From Leptospira kobayashii (GTDB lineage: Bacteria; Spirochaetota; Leptospiria; Leptospirales; Leptospiraceae): a stretch of DNA of 64,000 nt. Positions within the stretch are counted from its first letter, which is position 1. Each line of letters starts with the position of its first letter. The notes beneath the pieces are model-generated. The model did no database searches. It saw only the letters and a program-made list of their open reading frames with translations, and was not told the origin of the DNA. Positions 45,001-52,312 of this stretch are shown here, in pieces. The stretch lies in NCBI RefSeq assembly GCF_003114835.2, contig NZ_AP025028.1, forward strand, positions 1,578,001-1,642,000. Direction: 5' to 3'. A program made the position numbers and the translations under genes.

Positions 45001-45945
45001 ACAGTATATAACTTTGAAGTAGAAGAATATCACACTTACTTTGTGGGTGAGAAAGGTATTTGGGTTCATAATGAATCATATATAAATAATCCTTCCGTTG
45101 CTAATGTGACTAAGAGACTTCTTGGTTGGGAAGTTAGTGATAACGATATATCACAAGCTTACCCAGGAGTAGATACTGTAGAGAGATTTCGGCTAGGCCA
45201 AAAGTATGGTGCACAATTTCTACTAGATTCTCCAGATTTTTCTCAATCAGTTGAGAGAGTAGTAAATGGAGATTTGACTGCAGATGATTTAAAGAAAATA
45301 GATAAACTAGCAAATGAATATGCAGATCGTTTGGGATTAAAGGGGGAGGACAGGAAGGCATTTTATGCTGGGCTCTGGGACACAGGCATCATGTCTCAAA
45401 GGGGAATTGAACTTGCAACCTTTAGTGATCGGCTAAATTCTATTGCAATCGACGCAGGGTTAACAGCGGCACCTTTTCTTTTATCAGCACGACCGGCCGT
45501 TGTATTGGCTGAAAATTCTTTTGTAACAAAGTTTAAAAAGATATTTGGAAGCACTCCAAAACCAGCTTCTACTTCAACGACTGCTGCAACAACTACAGCG
45601 GAGGTGGGGCAAGCGGTTGTCGCTGGGGAAACGGCTGTAATTAACGCAGCTACTATTGCACCTAGAGCACTAACGCAAAGTGATATTGGCATCAATGGAG
45701 TTGTACGTGGTACATTTTCGATGCAAAATAAATTAGCTAAAGTAAATATCGAAATGATAGATGATAATATAGCGAATCCTTTTAAAATTATAGATAATTT
45801 AACATCAGTGGCGAAAGCACAAGGAGCTACTTCATTGAATATTGAAGGTGTTCTTGCTAATCCTAGGTTATATGATATATTAATTAAAAGATATAATTTT
45901 ATTACAGAGGGAGGGAAGGAAATTTTAAGAATCCCGATAAAATGA
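41908..45945 (+). CDS. Orphan toxin cassette: toxin core fragment, divergent HINT domain and alternative tip
   Basis: 1345 residues, but the first ~90 are read from repeats (unit C and element R1), not from a toxin N terminus. From 42178 it follows residues 965 onward of the big toxin, then has its own HINT: Cys910 (CFTAGTLIHTKDG), TTWNHRF, and WVHN (His1054-Asn1055). Only block ends resemble the first HINT. The 290-residue tip starts SYINNPSVANVTKRLLGWEV, has a hydrophobic stretch (GLTAAPFLLSARPAVVLA), and ends in an alpha/beta-looking segment (AKAQGATSLNIEGVLANPRL) I cannot assign. No true signal peptide, although LTMMLIISLSVEASA from unit C looks weakly signal-like. It is more likely a silent donor for tip replacement than an expressed toxin; the open frame and conservative changes argue against simple decay. 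Confidence 0.75.
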   Translation: MKFPLFSIRRKVKKPAPRIDRALPSRESRVVLTMMLIISLSVEASAKQIIIISNLKSKRDVSSGGEAMDGRSSLVGTGGSASRSLEHRTFGGVTLSKIISDGKIAGKGDKGYYSGTQNETRYISLSTVNPVTAPKGKDLFDEWGEEDWNDVEDQKTAVMNDFFTNGLGHDSKMLTQATTQIRNTESTNEKKFQEAKTAQEAADSFLKDMIIAYISGGMAGIKASLKSKVEDQINSSLAAAFIRATGGSDDQIAMATQLVSFMRGKMQERKIKSNMAKNNLTNVAMGGLAIMTGGASLLLGSAMGAMGSFAASVGNVFGSASTVLGATFGSSIAGLTAGVTTAAYRAVAGDKAADALVNKISGPKDQLAAIKANENAIIKTAATGAIANATGLPKDVVGQLLTDYQGAQAAKKVRKAVNSNPIGNIGSQVVGAVGGIIKTAIVATGVPERDIQRALSDGNRIAFAGVTDAGMEAQSLAYMNQAMGMSAPGMKYTSNIPTLKNKEGLVEELGQRIVVDEIVKATGMDKDVADAAFRKQYGAIKQKKADKKAQSSAIRSTVVTAVTTAVTLGAAAAVTGPLASIGNALNSIGSAFGAVGGAATQVGAAVVKGAIQAIDGARNGIQGVLAGVANGAIGVLTAGVSPSVPMGTTFEPGAFLSTAASALQKTGVGLGISYDRQAVWGGAVGIGNGSANASITFSQHGGSQINVGVQGATINYNTANGTYGAGYTYNAGNGFSVGAAWNSATGASATAGYNQNGHGISITVDQSGVSSSASAGGITLGTNGPDGFHAAEINWVEQNLDQARNNNDVEMARRVKVGEDKYLAEKYKLSPEEIDKLSPDARDALIKAAAVVSGPQGNEAWGTSRLSGLDQFVGGFTDGIANVANFYNGDAASSDAVYVSPDGTVHPRTCFTAGTLIHTKDGLKAIEEIKISDVVLSKSDETGEVSYRNVLNTFVRQTDAIYKLSFNDGTILETTWNHRFRVLKPEANAQDFRLENTVWTEAKDLVSGDTTLSSNGSTLNIVSISIENREETVYNFEVEEYHTYFVGEKGIWVHNESYINNPSVANVTKRLLGWEVSDNDISQAYPGVDTVERFRLGQKYGAQFLLDSPDFSQSVERVVNGDLTADDLKKIDKLANEYADRLGLKGEDRKAFYAGLWDTGIMSQRGIELATFSDRLNSIAIDAGLTAAPFLLSARPAVVLAENSFVTKFKKIFGSTPKPASTSTTAATTTAEVGQAVVAGETAVINAATIAPRALTQSDIGINGVVRGTFSMQNKLAKVNIEMIDDNIANPFKIIDNLTSVAKAQGATSLNIEGVLANPRLYDILIKRYNFITEGGKEILRIPIK
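42101..42177 (+). repeat. Dispersed element R1, copy 2
   Basis: Matches 33898-33980 (inverted there). It sits exactly at the left junction of the orphan cassette; the 2.5-kb toxin-core repeat begins at the next base. Confidence 0.65.
42178..44698 (+). repeat. 2.5-kb direct repeat, copy 2 (orphan cassette core)
   Basis: Second copy of 37424-39944, same orientation and same reading frame. The most divergent stretches encode 43640-43700 (Ala/Gly-rich linker) and 44160-44240 (beta repeats). Confidence 0.9.
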
Positions 45946-46328
45946 AGAAAAGAATAAAAGAACTTACGCATCGAATTTTAAAAAAACTTAAATATTTCAG
46001 AGAGGAAATACTTAACTCTCACGTAAAACTAAGTGAGGATGAAGAATTGTTAGGAATATATTTGAATTTTAATGATTCAGAGGACCAATCTGTTCTTTTT
46101 ACCGATAAAGGAATTTATAATATACTTCTAGAGAAGGGTAATGAGTTCTTTCGCTATGAAGAGATAGCGAAGTTAGAGGTAATCGAAGAAAAAAATAAAG
46201 CAGAATCAATTAGAATTACAAGAAAAAACGGAAGTAATGGAATAATAAGCATATTTGGTGGCGAAGGTAAATTACGAGAGGTATGGGAAGTATACCGATT
46301 TTTAATTCGAGTGACCGAAATTAATTAA
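45942..46328 (+). CDS. Predicted immunity protein for the orphan tip (PH-like)
   Basis: A 128-residue protein overlapping the orphan toxin stop by 4 bp (ATGA). After a basic N-terminal helix (KKRIKELTHRILKKLKYF), residues ~35-125 look like a bacterial PH-type barrel: ELLGIYLNF, VLFTDKGIYNILL, RYEEIAKLEVIEE, SIRITRKNG, then a C-terminal helix (LREVWEVYRFLIRV). PH-like immunity proteins occur in other polymorphic toxin systems. No signal peptide. The family is not named, and the cognate relation rests on the overlap and position. Confidence 0.7.
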   Translation: MKKRIKELTHRILKKLKYFREEILNSHVKLSEDEELLGIYLNFNDSEDQSVLFTDKGIYNILLEKGNEFFRYEEIAKLEVIEEKNKAESIRITRKNGSNGIISIFGGEGKLREVWEVYRFLIRVTEIN

Positions 46329-46343
46329 AATCTGAACTTGATT

Positions 46344-46427
46344 CTGAGCCTCGCAAAAACAATATAATTAAACAAAAAGTATATTGAATTAGATTGAAAT
46401 ACTTTTCCTAAGCTAATTTGATAGGAT
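46344..46427 (+). repeat. Cassette-flanking repeat, unit D (short)
   Basis: About 84 bp, starting TGAGCCTCGCAAAAACAAT; it stops where unit E begins. The region 46329-46728 holds only units D and E. Confidence 0.75.
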
Positions 46428-46700
46428 TGAGTCTCGCAAAAACTATATAATTAAACAAAAAGAACATTAAATTAGCCTAAAATACTTTTCTTAAACTAAG
46501 TTCATAAGATTGACTAAGAGAACTTAAAATTAGAAACTTGAAACAGTTGTTCTAATGAAATTCCCTCTCTTTTCAATCCGAAGAAAAGTAAAGATCTCCG
46601 CGCCACGGATCGACCGAGCGCCCACGTCGAGGGAGAGCCGGGTCGTGCTAACGATAATGTTGATAATATCGTTAAGTGTCGAGGCGTCCGCCAAACAAAT
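46428..46700 (+). repeat. Cassette-flanking repeat, unit E (full length, right of orphan cassette)
   Basis: About 273 bp, same orientation as unit C and 4,650 bp from it, so the orphan toxin-immunity pair is bracketed by direct repeats. It carries a small frame from ATG 46555 to TGA 46713 (52 codons) matching the start of the orphan cassette's frame. Confidence 0.85.
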
Positions 46701-46728
46701 GATCATCTCTTGAAAAGAGAGTTAAAAA

Positions 46729-47151
46729 ATGAAAATGATCAGCAACATTGTGATAATAACTGTTTTAATTGCTTTTGGATGCAATCAAAAGAATGGAGAG
46801 AAGATCGAAGGATTGTTTTTTTATAAATATGGAAATCAAGTTGATGAAACAATCCATTTTTCAATTACCAAGAAAGTTGATTTATATGATGTTTATGCTT
46901 ATGTAGCTGGAGAGTTATATACATTTAAGAATACCAAAATTGAATGTTCTAAGGTTGATAAAACCTGTAAGTTTTTCAATTCAGCAACCGGAAAGGATTT
47001 CTTGACGGTAAAATTTGTGACTGATTTTGACTTTATTGTAATTCGCGTGATTAAAGAAATAAATGAAACTGGACAAGAGACTACAATTATTCAGAGTAAT
47101 ACCGAGTTTACAAAAAATCATAAAAGCAGATCCAAATATGTTTATGAGTGA
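46729..47151 (+). CDS. Small predicted lipoprotein
   Basis: A 140-residue protein with a short lipoprotein signal (MKMISNIVIITVLIAFGC, Cys18). The mature part has beta-rich sequence (KIEGLFFYKYG, VDLYDVYAYVAGELYTF, CSKVDKTCKFF) and ends with a basic tail. It begins right after the repeat block, has AT-rich coding like the tip regions, and may be part of the accessory island. Family not recognised; whether it relates to the toxins is unknown. Confidence 0.65.
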   Translation: MKMISNIVIITVLIAFGCNQKNGEKIEGLFFYKYGNQVDETIHFSITKKVDLYDVYAYVAGELYTFKNTKIECSKVDKTCKFFNSATGKDFLTVKFVTDFDFIVIRVIKEINETGQETTIIQSNTEFTKNHKSRSKYVYE

Positions 47152-47266
47152 ACTTGGGCTCTTTGATTTCCAAAAACAAAAACGATTGGCGGATGATTCC
47201 AAGCCATGCAAAATTATATTAAATCATTCATTTTATCAAACTGAGTTTAGAAAAAGAAAATACATT

Positions 47267-47929
47267 ATGCATTATATCCGAATTTTGATTCTTTCGCTTG
47301 TGTTTCTTGGATTTTCATGTTCCGGTTTAAAACCTCCGTTTTACAGGTCTGTTCATCAGGAATTTCTTTCTACTGAATGGAAATTGAATGTATTTCGAAT
47401 CAGTTATCTCGGCCCGGTCCAAGGTTTATGGTGGGGAGAAGAGTTCTATCAATTGGATATCGGACTTGAAAATCAAACGGATCAATTTCGTTTCTTTAAA
47501 TTTTTCGATCAAAAGATGGATAAACACAATTTGCTGGCATCTTTGAAATCGGACGAATATACCGAAAAAGTATTCTTGGAAAATAAGAATCTATTTGCGG
47601 CTGAAGATTTTTTCCGACAATACCCGGGTATAAAACTCTATTTTTCTTTGAAGGAAGGGCATAATAAACCGACTACGACTTACAATGGTGAATTGGTGTT
47701 TCCGGAGATTCGTTTGAATAAAGATGATTATTATTCGGCTGCGTTTGTTGCAAGTGATCTTGGGGTACCTTTAAAGGGAGGAGTTGTAGAAACCTCTGTG
47801 GCTTCTTCGGGTTGGCTTGCTCCGAGAGAGTTTAGAAAGTATTCTTTGTATTTTTCCGTTCCGACAGGTGCGGTATTGCGGAAAGTCGATTATCCCGGAG
47901 TATTGAAAGCAGAGTTAGTAAAAGAATAA
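47267..47929 (+). CDS. Predicted lipoprotein, unknown function
   Basis: 220 residues from ATG 47267, which opens a clear lipoprotein signal (MHYIRILILSLVFLGFSC, Cys18). The frame is open further upstream but that part is polar and overlaps the previous gene. The mature protein is beta-rich and aromatic (ISYLGPVQGLWWGEEFYQLDIGLENQ, FRFFKFFDQKM). No catalytic motif seen. The next lipoprotein gene starts about 50 bp downstream, and the two probably form an operon ending at the hairpin near 49130. Confidence 0.65.
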   Translation: MHYIRILILSLVFLGFSCSGLKPPFYRSVHQEFLSTEWKLNVFRISYLGPVQGLWWGEEFYQLDIGLENQTDQFRFFKFFDQKMDKHNLLASLKSDEYTEKVFLENKNLFAAEDFFRQYPGIKLYFSLKEGHNKPTTTYNGELVFPEIRLNKDDYYSAAFVASDLGVPLKGGVVETSVASSGWLAPREFRKYSLYFSVPTGAVLRKVDYPGVLKAELVKE

Positions 47930-47979
47930 AACGCAATAAAATCAACTTGAGTTTTGGAGTGAGCGTAAAAAATATCTGT

Positions 47980-49092
47980 ATGAATTCGACTATTTCGGTG
48001 AAATCTAAATTTGCGTTAATCCTTCCTTTGGTATTCTCTTCATTTTGTACTTATTATTCATATTCCCATGATTTAAAGCCAACTCCAAGTTTAGTAGGCC
48101 AAAAGATTGGAGTCACTGTCTTAAAAAATTTGGATACGAATCATTATGCCGCTCATGGAGCAAGCGTTGCGATGGAAAGTCTGATTCCAGGTATCAAGGC
48201 GGCTATTCAGGAATTAAATAAAGATGGAGAAAACTTTATCTACCTGGATGCCCTGGGTGAAAATTACGATTATGATTTTACTCAGGAATACAGAGAGTTT
48301 ACCAAACGAAACATCATAGAATTACGTTATGCTTTTAAGAATGAGTATTCATATAAAGTTTTTACTTATCTTACTCTCGGGTTAGTTCCGACTAGCGACC
48401 GCTATCGATGGGTTTTTACTCCCATTTATTATGATAACCAAGGGGTAAAAAAAGAATTACCTCAGATTGAAATTGATCCTTATTCCGAATATTACGGTTT
48501 AGTTTTATTCCCATTCTGGTTGTTCCAGTCGAAAGGAGTGATTGAAAGTTACACGAAGGATGCTATTCAATCGGCGATCAGCGCCGCTCTTCAGTCCATT
48601 CCAAAAGCGGAAAGAGGGGATTATGCAGGAAATTATCAAATAAAACAACTTCCTTTTCGAATGAAAAGACTTCTTAGTCCGTATGGCGCTTTATTGAGTA
48701 TCGGCTTAAATTCACCTAATATTAGTTCCATTTGGTATCCGAAGGACTTTTATAACGGTTGCAGAGTTCAGCTGAAATTTTTAAATACTTCGGACAAACA
48801 AATCATCGTTTCTACCAGTCAGTTTTGGTTAGTTGCAGGTGGAAAAGAATACCAAGCATTGCAGAATGTAGAAATCCAACAAAAAACATACTCGGGCAGT
48901 TACTTTACTACAAACAAATTAAATTACCCATTGGGTATGCAGCATACGATGGAACCCAAATCTGCACCATTTACCGGAATTGATGTAGTATTTGAATATC
49001 CTATGAATGAAAAGCCATCCCTTCTTCGTTGGAAAAATCCGAATCACCCGAATGAGATTGTTGAGATCGTGATTCCTGAGATTCGTAAGTAA
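47980..49092 (+). CDS. Predicted lipoprotein, unknown function
   Basis: About 370 residues from ATG 47980, giving a signal segment KFALILPLVFSSFC with a spirochaetal lipobox (Cys near residue 23); TTG 47947 and GTG 47959 are alternatives. The mature part begins with GQKIGVTVLKNLDTNHYAAHG, has an Ala-rich helix (AIQSAISAALQSIPKAERG), and a beta-rich C-terminal half (CRVQLKFLNTSDKQIIVSTSQFWLVAGG) that might be an Ig-like fold. Function unknown. A strong hairpin follows the stop. Confidence 0.65.
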   Translation: MNSTISVKSKFALILPLVFSSFCTYYSYSHDLKPTPSLVGQKIGVTVLKNLDTNHYAAHGASVAMESLIPGIKAAIQELNKDGENFIYLDALGENYDYDFTQEYREFTKRNIIELRYAFKNEYSYKVFTYLTLGLVPTSDRYRWVFTPIYYDNQGVKKELPQIEIDPYSEYYGLVLFPFWLFQSKGVIESYTKDAIQSAISAALQSIPKAERGDYAGNYQIKQLPFRMKRLLSPYGALLSIGLNSPNISSIWYPKDFYNGCRVQLKFLNTSDKQIIVSTSQFWLVAGGKEYQALQNVEIQQKTYSGSYFTTNKLNYPLGMQHTMEPKSAPFTGIDVVFEYPMNEKPSLLRWKNPNHPNEIVEIVIPEIRK

Positions 49093-49115
49093 GCTATCCA
49101 CAATCGAAAAAAGAG

Positions 49116-49146
49116 AAGGCATTCTAAATTTGATTTAGAATGCCTT
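49116..49146. terminator. Bidirectional terminator hairpin between convergent genes
   Basis: A perfect 14-bp stem with a 3-nt loop (arms 49116-49129 and 49133-49146). On the minus strand it is followed by CTCTTTTTT, ideal for the SPOR gene; on the plus strand the T run is short. Confidence 0.8.
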
Positions 49147-49174
49147 TATGCCAAGGGAGAATTTTGCTAAAAGA

Positions 49175-49999
49175 TTAAGAGCGGGAAAGAGGAACGAAGG
49201 ATACGATCATTGCTTTGGATTTTACTTCTGTGGCAAGAATCAGTTTGGAGAGTTGTTTGCGAAGTCCTTCTTTGTTATTTGTTTTGCCTAGTTGAACTAC
49301 GAAGTATCCGTTTTTATAAACTATAAAAGGATTTGAAGAAAGTTTTCCTTTATTGTCGCCTATCAGCTTAGAGAGAAAGGATTCCGCCGAATCTCTGGTT
49401 CCGAATGCGCCCAGTTGAACCGTATAAAGTTTGCCTTGTGTTTGCGGAGAAGTAAGTTCCGCTCTTTTGGAAACTTTTTTTGTTTTTTCAGATAAACTTT
49501 TTTCTTTTTTAGAAAGAGAAGGGCGGGATGGGGCTTGGTTTTTTAGAAGAATTTCGTTCTTCTTGATTTCTTGTTTGGATGTACGGGAAGATTTTGTCAG
49601 ATCCACAACTTGTGCTTTTCTTTCCTCTTCTTCATCTTTGGTAGTAGAAGATTCCGCATAATAAGGATTAGTCGTATTTCCCACATCAGCCATAGGGACT
49701 TCCAGATTACCGTTGTTTGTTGCAATTTCCTTGGCTTTCGAACCTTTTAGTGCCAATTCTTGCGAGTTCGGAGCGGGAATTGATTCTTCCGTTTGCGATC
49801 CTTCGGTAGTTTTGGATTCCGCATTTTCGGAAACTGCCGTTTGTGATTGCAGACTTTGAGACGGAGCGCTTTCCAGTCTGCCTTTCCCGACGGAAACGCC
49901 CAGAAAGAAAAAGGAAAAAAATAAGGCAAAAAGGAAAAGGGATAATACGCCTATCCTTTGTTTGTCTAAGTTGATTACGTAAAAAACTCGCTCTTTCAT
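49175..49999 (-). CDS. SPOR-domain membrane protein
   Basis: 274 residues: short basic cytoplasmic start, one membrane segment at about residues 15-36 (IGVLSLFLFALFFSFFFLGVSVG), a long Ser/Glu/Lys-rich periplasmic linker, and a C-terminal SPOR domain (YTVQLGAFGTRDSAESFLSKL ... GYFVVQLGKTNNKEGLRKQL). SPOR domains bind denuded glycan at the division septum, so the protein is probably at the septum or in wall remodelling. It overlaps coaE by 4 bp, so the two are co-translated. Confidence 0.88.
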   Translation of the reverse strand: MKERVFYVINLDKQRIGVLSLFLFALFFSFFFLGVSVGKGRLESAPSQSLQSQTAVSENAESKTTEGSQTEESIPAPNSQELALKGSKAKEIATNNGNLEVPMADVGNTTNPYYAESSTTKDEEEERKAQVVDLTKSSRTSKQEIKKNEILLKNQAPSRPSLSKKEKSLSEKTKKVSKRAELTSPQTQGKLYTVQLGAFGTRDSAESFLSKLIGDNKGKLSSNPFIVYKNGYFVVQLGKTNNKEGLRKQLSKLILATEVKSKAMIVSFVPLSRS

Positions 50000-50622
50000 C
50001 TCATATCCTTGGCCGTATTTCGAATTGTTTCATATACGGACTTTATGTTTTTTTTTAGCTCTTCTATTGAATTATCGTTCGGTATTATAAAATCGGAGAG
50101 GGCCTTTTTTTTCTCCAAATCCATTTGGGCGAGGTTTCTTTTTTCAAAATCCTCTTTCGTCATTCCGCCTCTTTCCTTGACCCTTTCCCATGCCACTTCC
50201 GGTGAAACCGTGACGCATAATTTTCCATCACAAATCGTGTGCGCGTCCGTTTCGAAAAGAAGGGGAACTTCCCAGGCGATGATATTGCCCGGCGGAATTT
50301 TTTCCAATTGGAGCCTGAATTCCTTTCTGACAAGAGGATGAATGAGTGCGTTCATTGCTTGCAATTTCTCCGGTTGAGAGAATGCGATTTCCGCAATTTT
50401 GGACTTGATAGGGACTCCCTTGGAATCGATGATCGTGTCCCCGAATATTTGTACCAGCTCTTTTTGGATCGGCGTGTTCGGATCTGTGAATTGTTTTGCG
50501 ATTTCGTCGGAACTGATTCGAACTGCCCCCAATTCGGAAAACAGTTTGGATACGGTGGATTTTCCCGAACCAATGGATCCGGTAATTCCCAACAAGTAGC
50601 TTTTGTTTCCTTCTTTGGTCAC
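49996..50622 (-). CDS. coaE: Dephospho-CoA kinase
   Basis: Last step of coenzyme A synthesis: phosphorylates dephospho-CoA with ATP. 208 residues, standard size. P-loop GITGSIGSGKSTVSKLF at the N terminus, RISSDEIAKQF, LIHPLVRKEF, IIAWEVPLLFETDAH, and the lid RGGMTKEDFEKRNLAQM, all typical of CoaE. The C terminus overlaps the SPOR gene start. Confidence 0.95.
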   Translation of the reverse strand: MTKEGNKSYLLGITGSIGSGKSTVSKLFSELGAVRISSDEIAKQFTDPNTPIQKELVQIFGDTIIDSKGVPIKSKIAEIAFSQPEKLQAMNALIHPLVRKEFRLQLEKIPPGNIIAWEVPLLFETDAHTICDGKLCVTVSPEVAWERVKERGGMTKEDFEKRNLAQMDLEKKKALSDFIIPNDNSIEELKKNIKSVYETIRNTAKDMR

Positions 50623-50863
50623 GGGTTTATATCATTTTTTGGTGAGGAAAGTACAAGCCTTTTTTTCTATAAAATAGAAAAATTTATAATTTTGCTAATG
50701 GAAATGGAGAATCGTGACGACGAAATGGATTTTGTAGTGGTTTTTTGCGGATTTTAAAAAGATAGACCGAAAGCTGATTGGAATGGTTGTGTTTATTGTT
50801 TATTAGGAAATAATAAAGTACTAAAATGATGCCGAATCATATTGGACCGACATCATTTTTAAG

Positions 50864-51829
50864 TTAGTTTTCTCCTATCCAACCCATCCAAAGGTTTGCG
50901 GTTTCTTCGGGTTGTTCGATCATAGGAGCGTGGCCTACGTCCGGCAGAATCATGATTTTTTTCTTTGATTTCAGTTTTTGCTCCAGAATGATTGTGCAGC
51001 TATGGTGGATGATATTATCTTGTTTTCCCCAGATAACAAAAGTAGGTGATTTGATTTTCGGAAGCAGTGGCTCCAAAATATAACCTTCCTTTCTGATTTG
51101 TTGCAAGATGTGTTCGTTCCAGTTTCGATTGGAAACAGCTCTTTCCACAAAATAGGATTTCAATGTCCTGGGCAAATAAGGAGGTTTTACAAAACTGAAT
51201 GCGATCAATCTGTCGAAATCTTCCACTGAACCTACCAAAAGCGGGTTTGGTTTTCCGGAGAGAACTATTTTCATCACTTCGCTAGGCTCAGGACTTTTGA
51301 TCCCTGCATTGTCGAGCAAAGTCAATGTGAGGATTTCATCCGGATATTTTGCCGAGTAAACACCTGCAATGGCTCCACCCATGGAGTTGCCGATGATATG
51401 GTATTTTTTCAATTCCAATGATTTTGCAAATTCATGGAGTCTTTCGACTTGTTCTTCTATTGAATAGGAAAGTCCTTCGATTCTGCTATTTTCTCCGAAG
51501 CCGGGTAAATCAGGTGAGATGATTCTGTATTCGTTCGGAATGTATCTGGCAAATCTGGTCCAATGATCTTTATCTCCACCAAACCCATGTATGGCGAGAA
51601 GGACTTGCTCCGAGTTTCTATTGCCCGCTTCGGAATATTTCCATTTGAACTCTCCGACCGAGATTTCCTTTATGGAAAGTCCCGATCTGGATCTTTCCCA
51701 CATAAGCCCGGTTTTGTGGACGAGAGATGCACAATTGGTAAGGAAAAATAAAAAAAAGCAGAAGAAACCGATCTGAAATATTCGGAATCCGGAGCGATTT
51801 ACTATAAAAATTGAAAGGATCGTTGACAT
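50864..51829 (-). CDS. Alpha/beta hydrolase lipoprotein
   Basis: 321 residues from ATG 51829, which has an excellent GGAGG ribosome binding site. A hydrophobic segment ends in LTNCASL (predicted lipidated Cys). The hydrolase domain: LLAIHGFGGDKDHWTRFARYIP, SPDLPGFGENSRI, the nucleophile elbow IGNSMGGAIAGVYSAKYP, VIWGKQDNIIHH with the acid, and PDVGHAPMIEQPEETANL with the His. It is an esterase/lipase-type enzyme of the envelope; substrate unknown. Divergent from tRNA-Phe. Confidence 0.88.
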   Translation of the reverse strand: MSTILSIFIVNRSGFRIFQIGFFCFFLFFLTNCASLVHKTGLMWERSRSGLSIKEISVGEFKWKYSEAGNRNSEQVLLAIHGFGGDKDHWTRFARYIPNEYRIISPDLPGFGENSRIEGLSYSIEEQVERLHEFAKSLELKKYHIIGNSMGGAIAGVYSAKYPDEILTLTLLDNAGIKSPEPSEVMKIVLSGKPNPLLVGSVEDFDRLIAFSFVKPPYLPRTLKSYFVERAVSNRNWNEHILQQIRKEGYILEPLLPKIKSPTFVIWGKQDNIIHHSCTIILEQKLKSKKKIMILPDVGHAPMIEQPEETANLWMGWIGEN

Positions 51830-51862
51830 GAGCGACCTCCTTAGTATTTTGGTCGTAGCCAA

Positions 51863-51935
<73 letters not shown>

Positions 51936-51948
51936 AGGTCACTTCTTT

Positions 51949-52188
51949 TTATCCCTTTTTTCTTTCCTCACCCATTGACCAAAGACCCAGGAATTCATTT
52001 TCCTCGACCTTCTTGCAAAGCTCCGGTTTGTATAATTTTTTCACCGGCGGTTTCGGATAAATATGGATTTCATCATTGTCCGGAATGAAAGTTAACATCC
52101 GTAATATGGTGTCTTCTCCTTCGATTTCGTACATAGTATAGGACATTCCCTTACTTGGGATGATTTGAGAGGTTTCTAAATATTTCAA
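51949..52188 (-). CDS. Small conserved-looking cytoplasmic protein, unknown function
   Basis: 79 residues from TTG 52188, which has AAGGAG six bases upstream; no ATG fits the frame. The sequence MKYLETSQIIPSKGMSYTMY, then DTILRMLTFIPDNDEIHIYPKPPV, suggests a small beta-rich fold. It ends at a Glu/Lys-rich tail next to tRNA-Phe. No family recognised. Confidence 0.6.
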   Translation of the reverse strand: MKYLETSQIIPSKGMSYTMYEIEGEDTILRMLTFIPDNDEIHIYPKPPVKKLYKPELCKKVEENEFLGLWSMGEERKKG

Positions 52189-52312
52189 CCATCACTCCTT
52201 GTTCACTTTTCGTTACACAATTTTCTTTCATTTAATTTTATCTTATGTAGAGTGTCTCTCATCAATATTTTCGGGGCGATCTTTTTTTCAAATTTAGATG
52301 CCGAATCAAGTT

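Noticed and set aside
34532..45945. HINT domains as true inteins
   Set aside because: They sit before a variable C-terminal tip and lack a conserved extein junction residue and homing endonuclease; the pretoxin HINT type fits better.
50239..50757. Plus-strand 172-residue frame across the coaE start
   Set aside because: Antisense to coaE for most of its length, Phe/Gly-rich, no ribosome binding site. The 240-bp gap at 50623-50863 holds nothing I can support.
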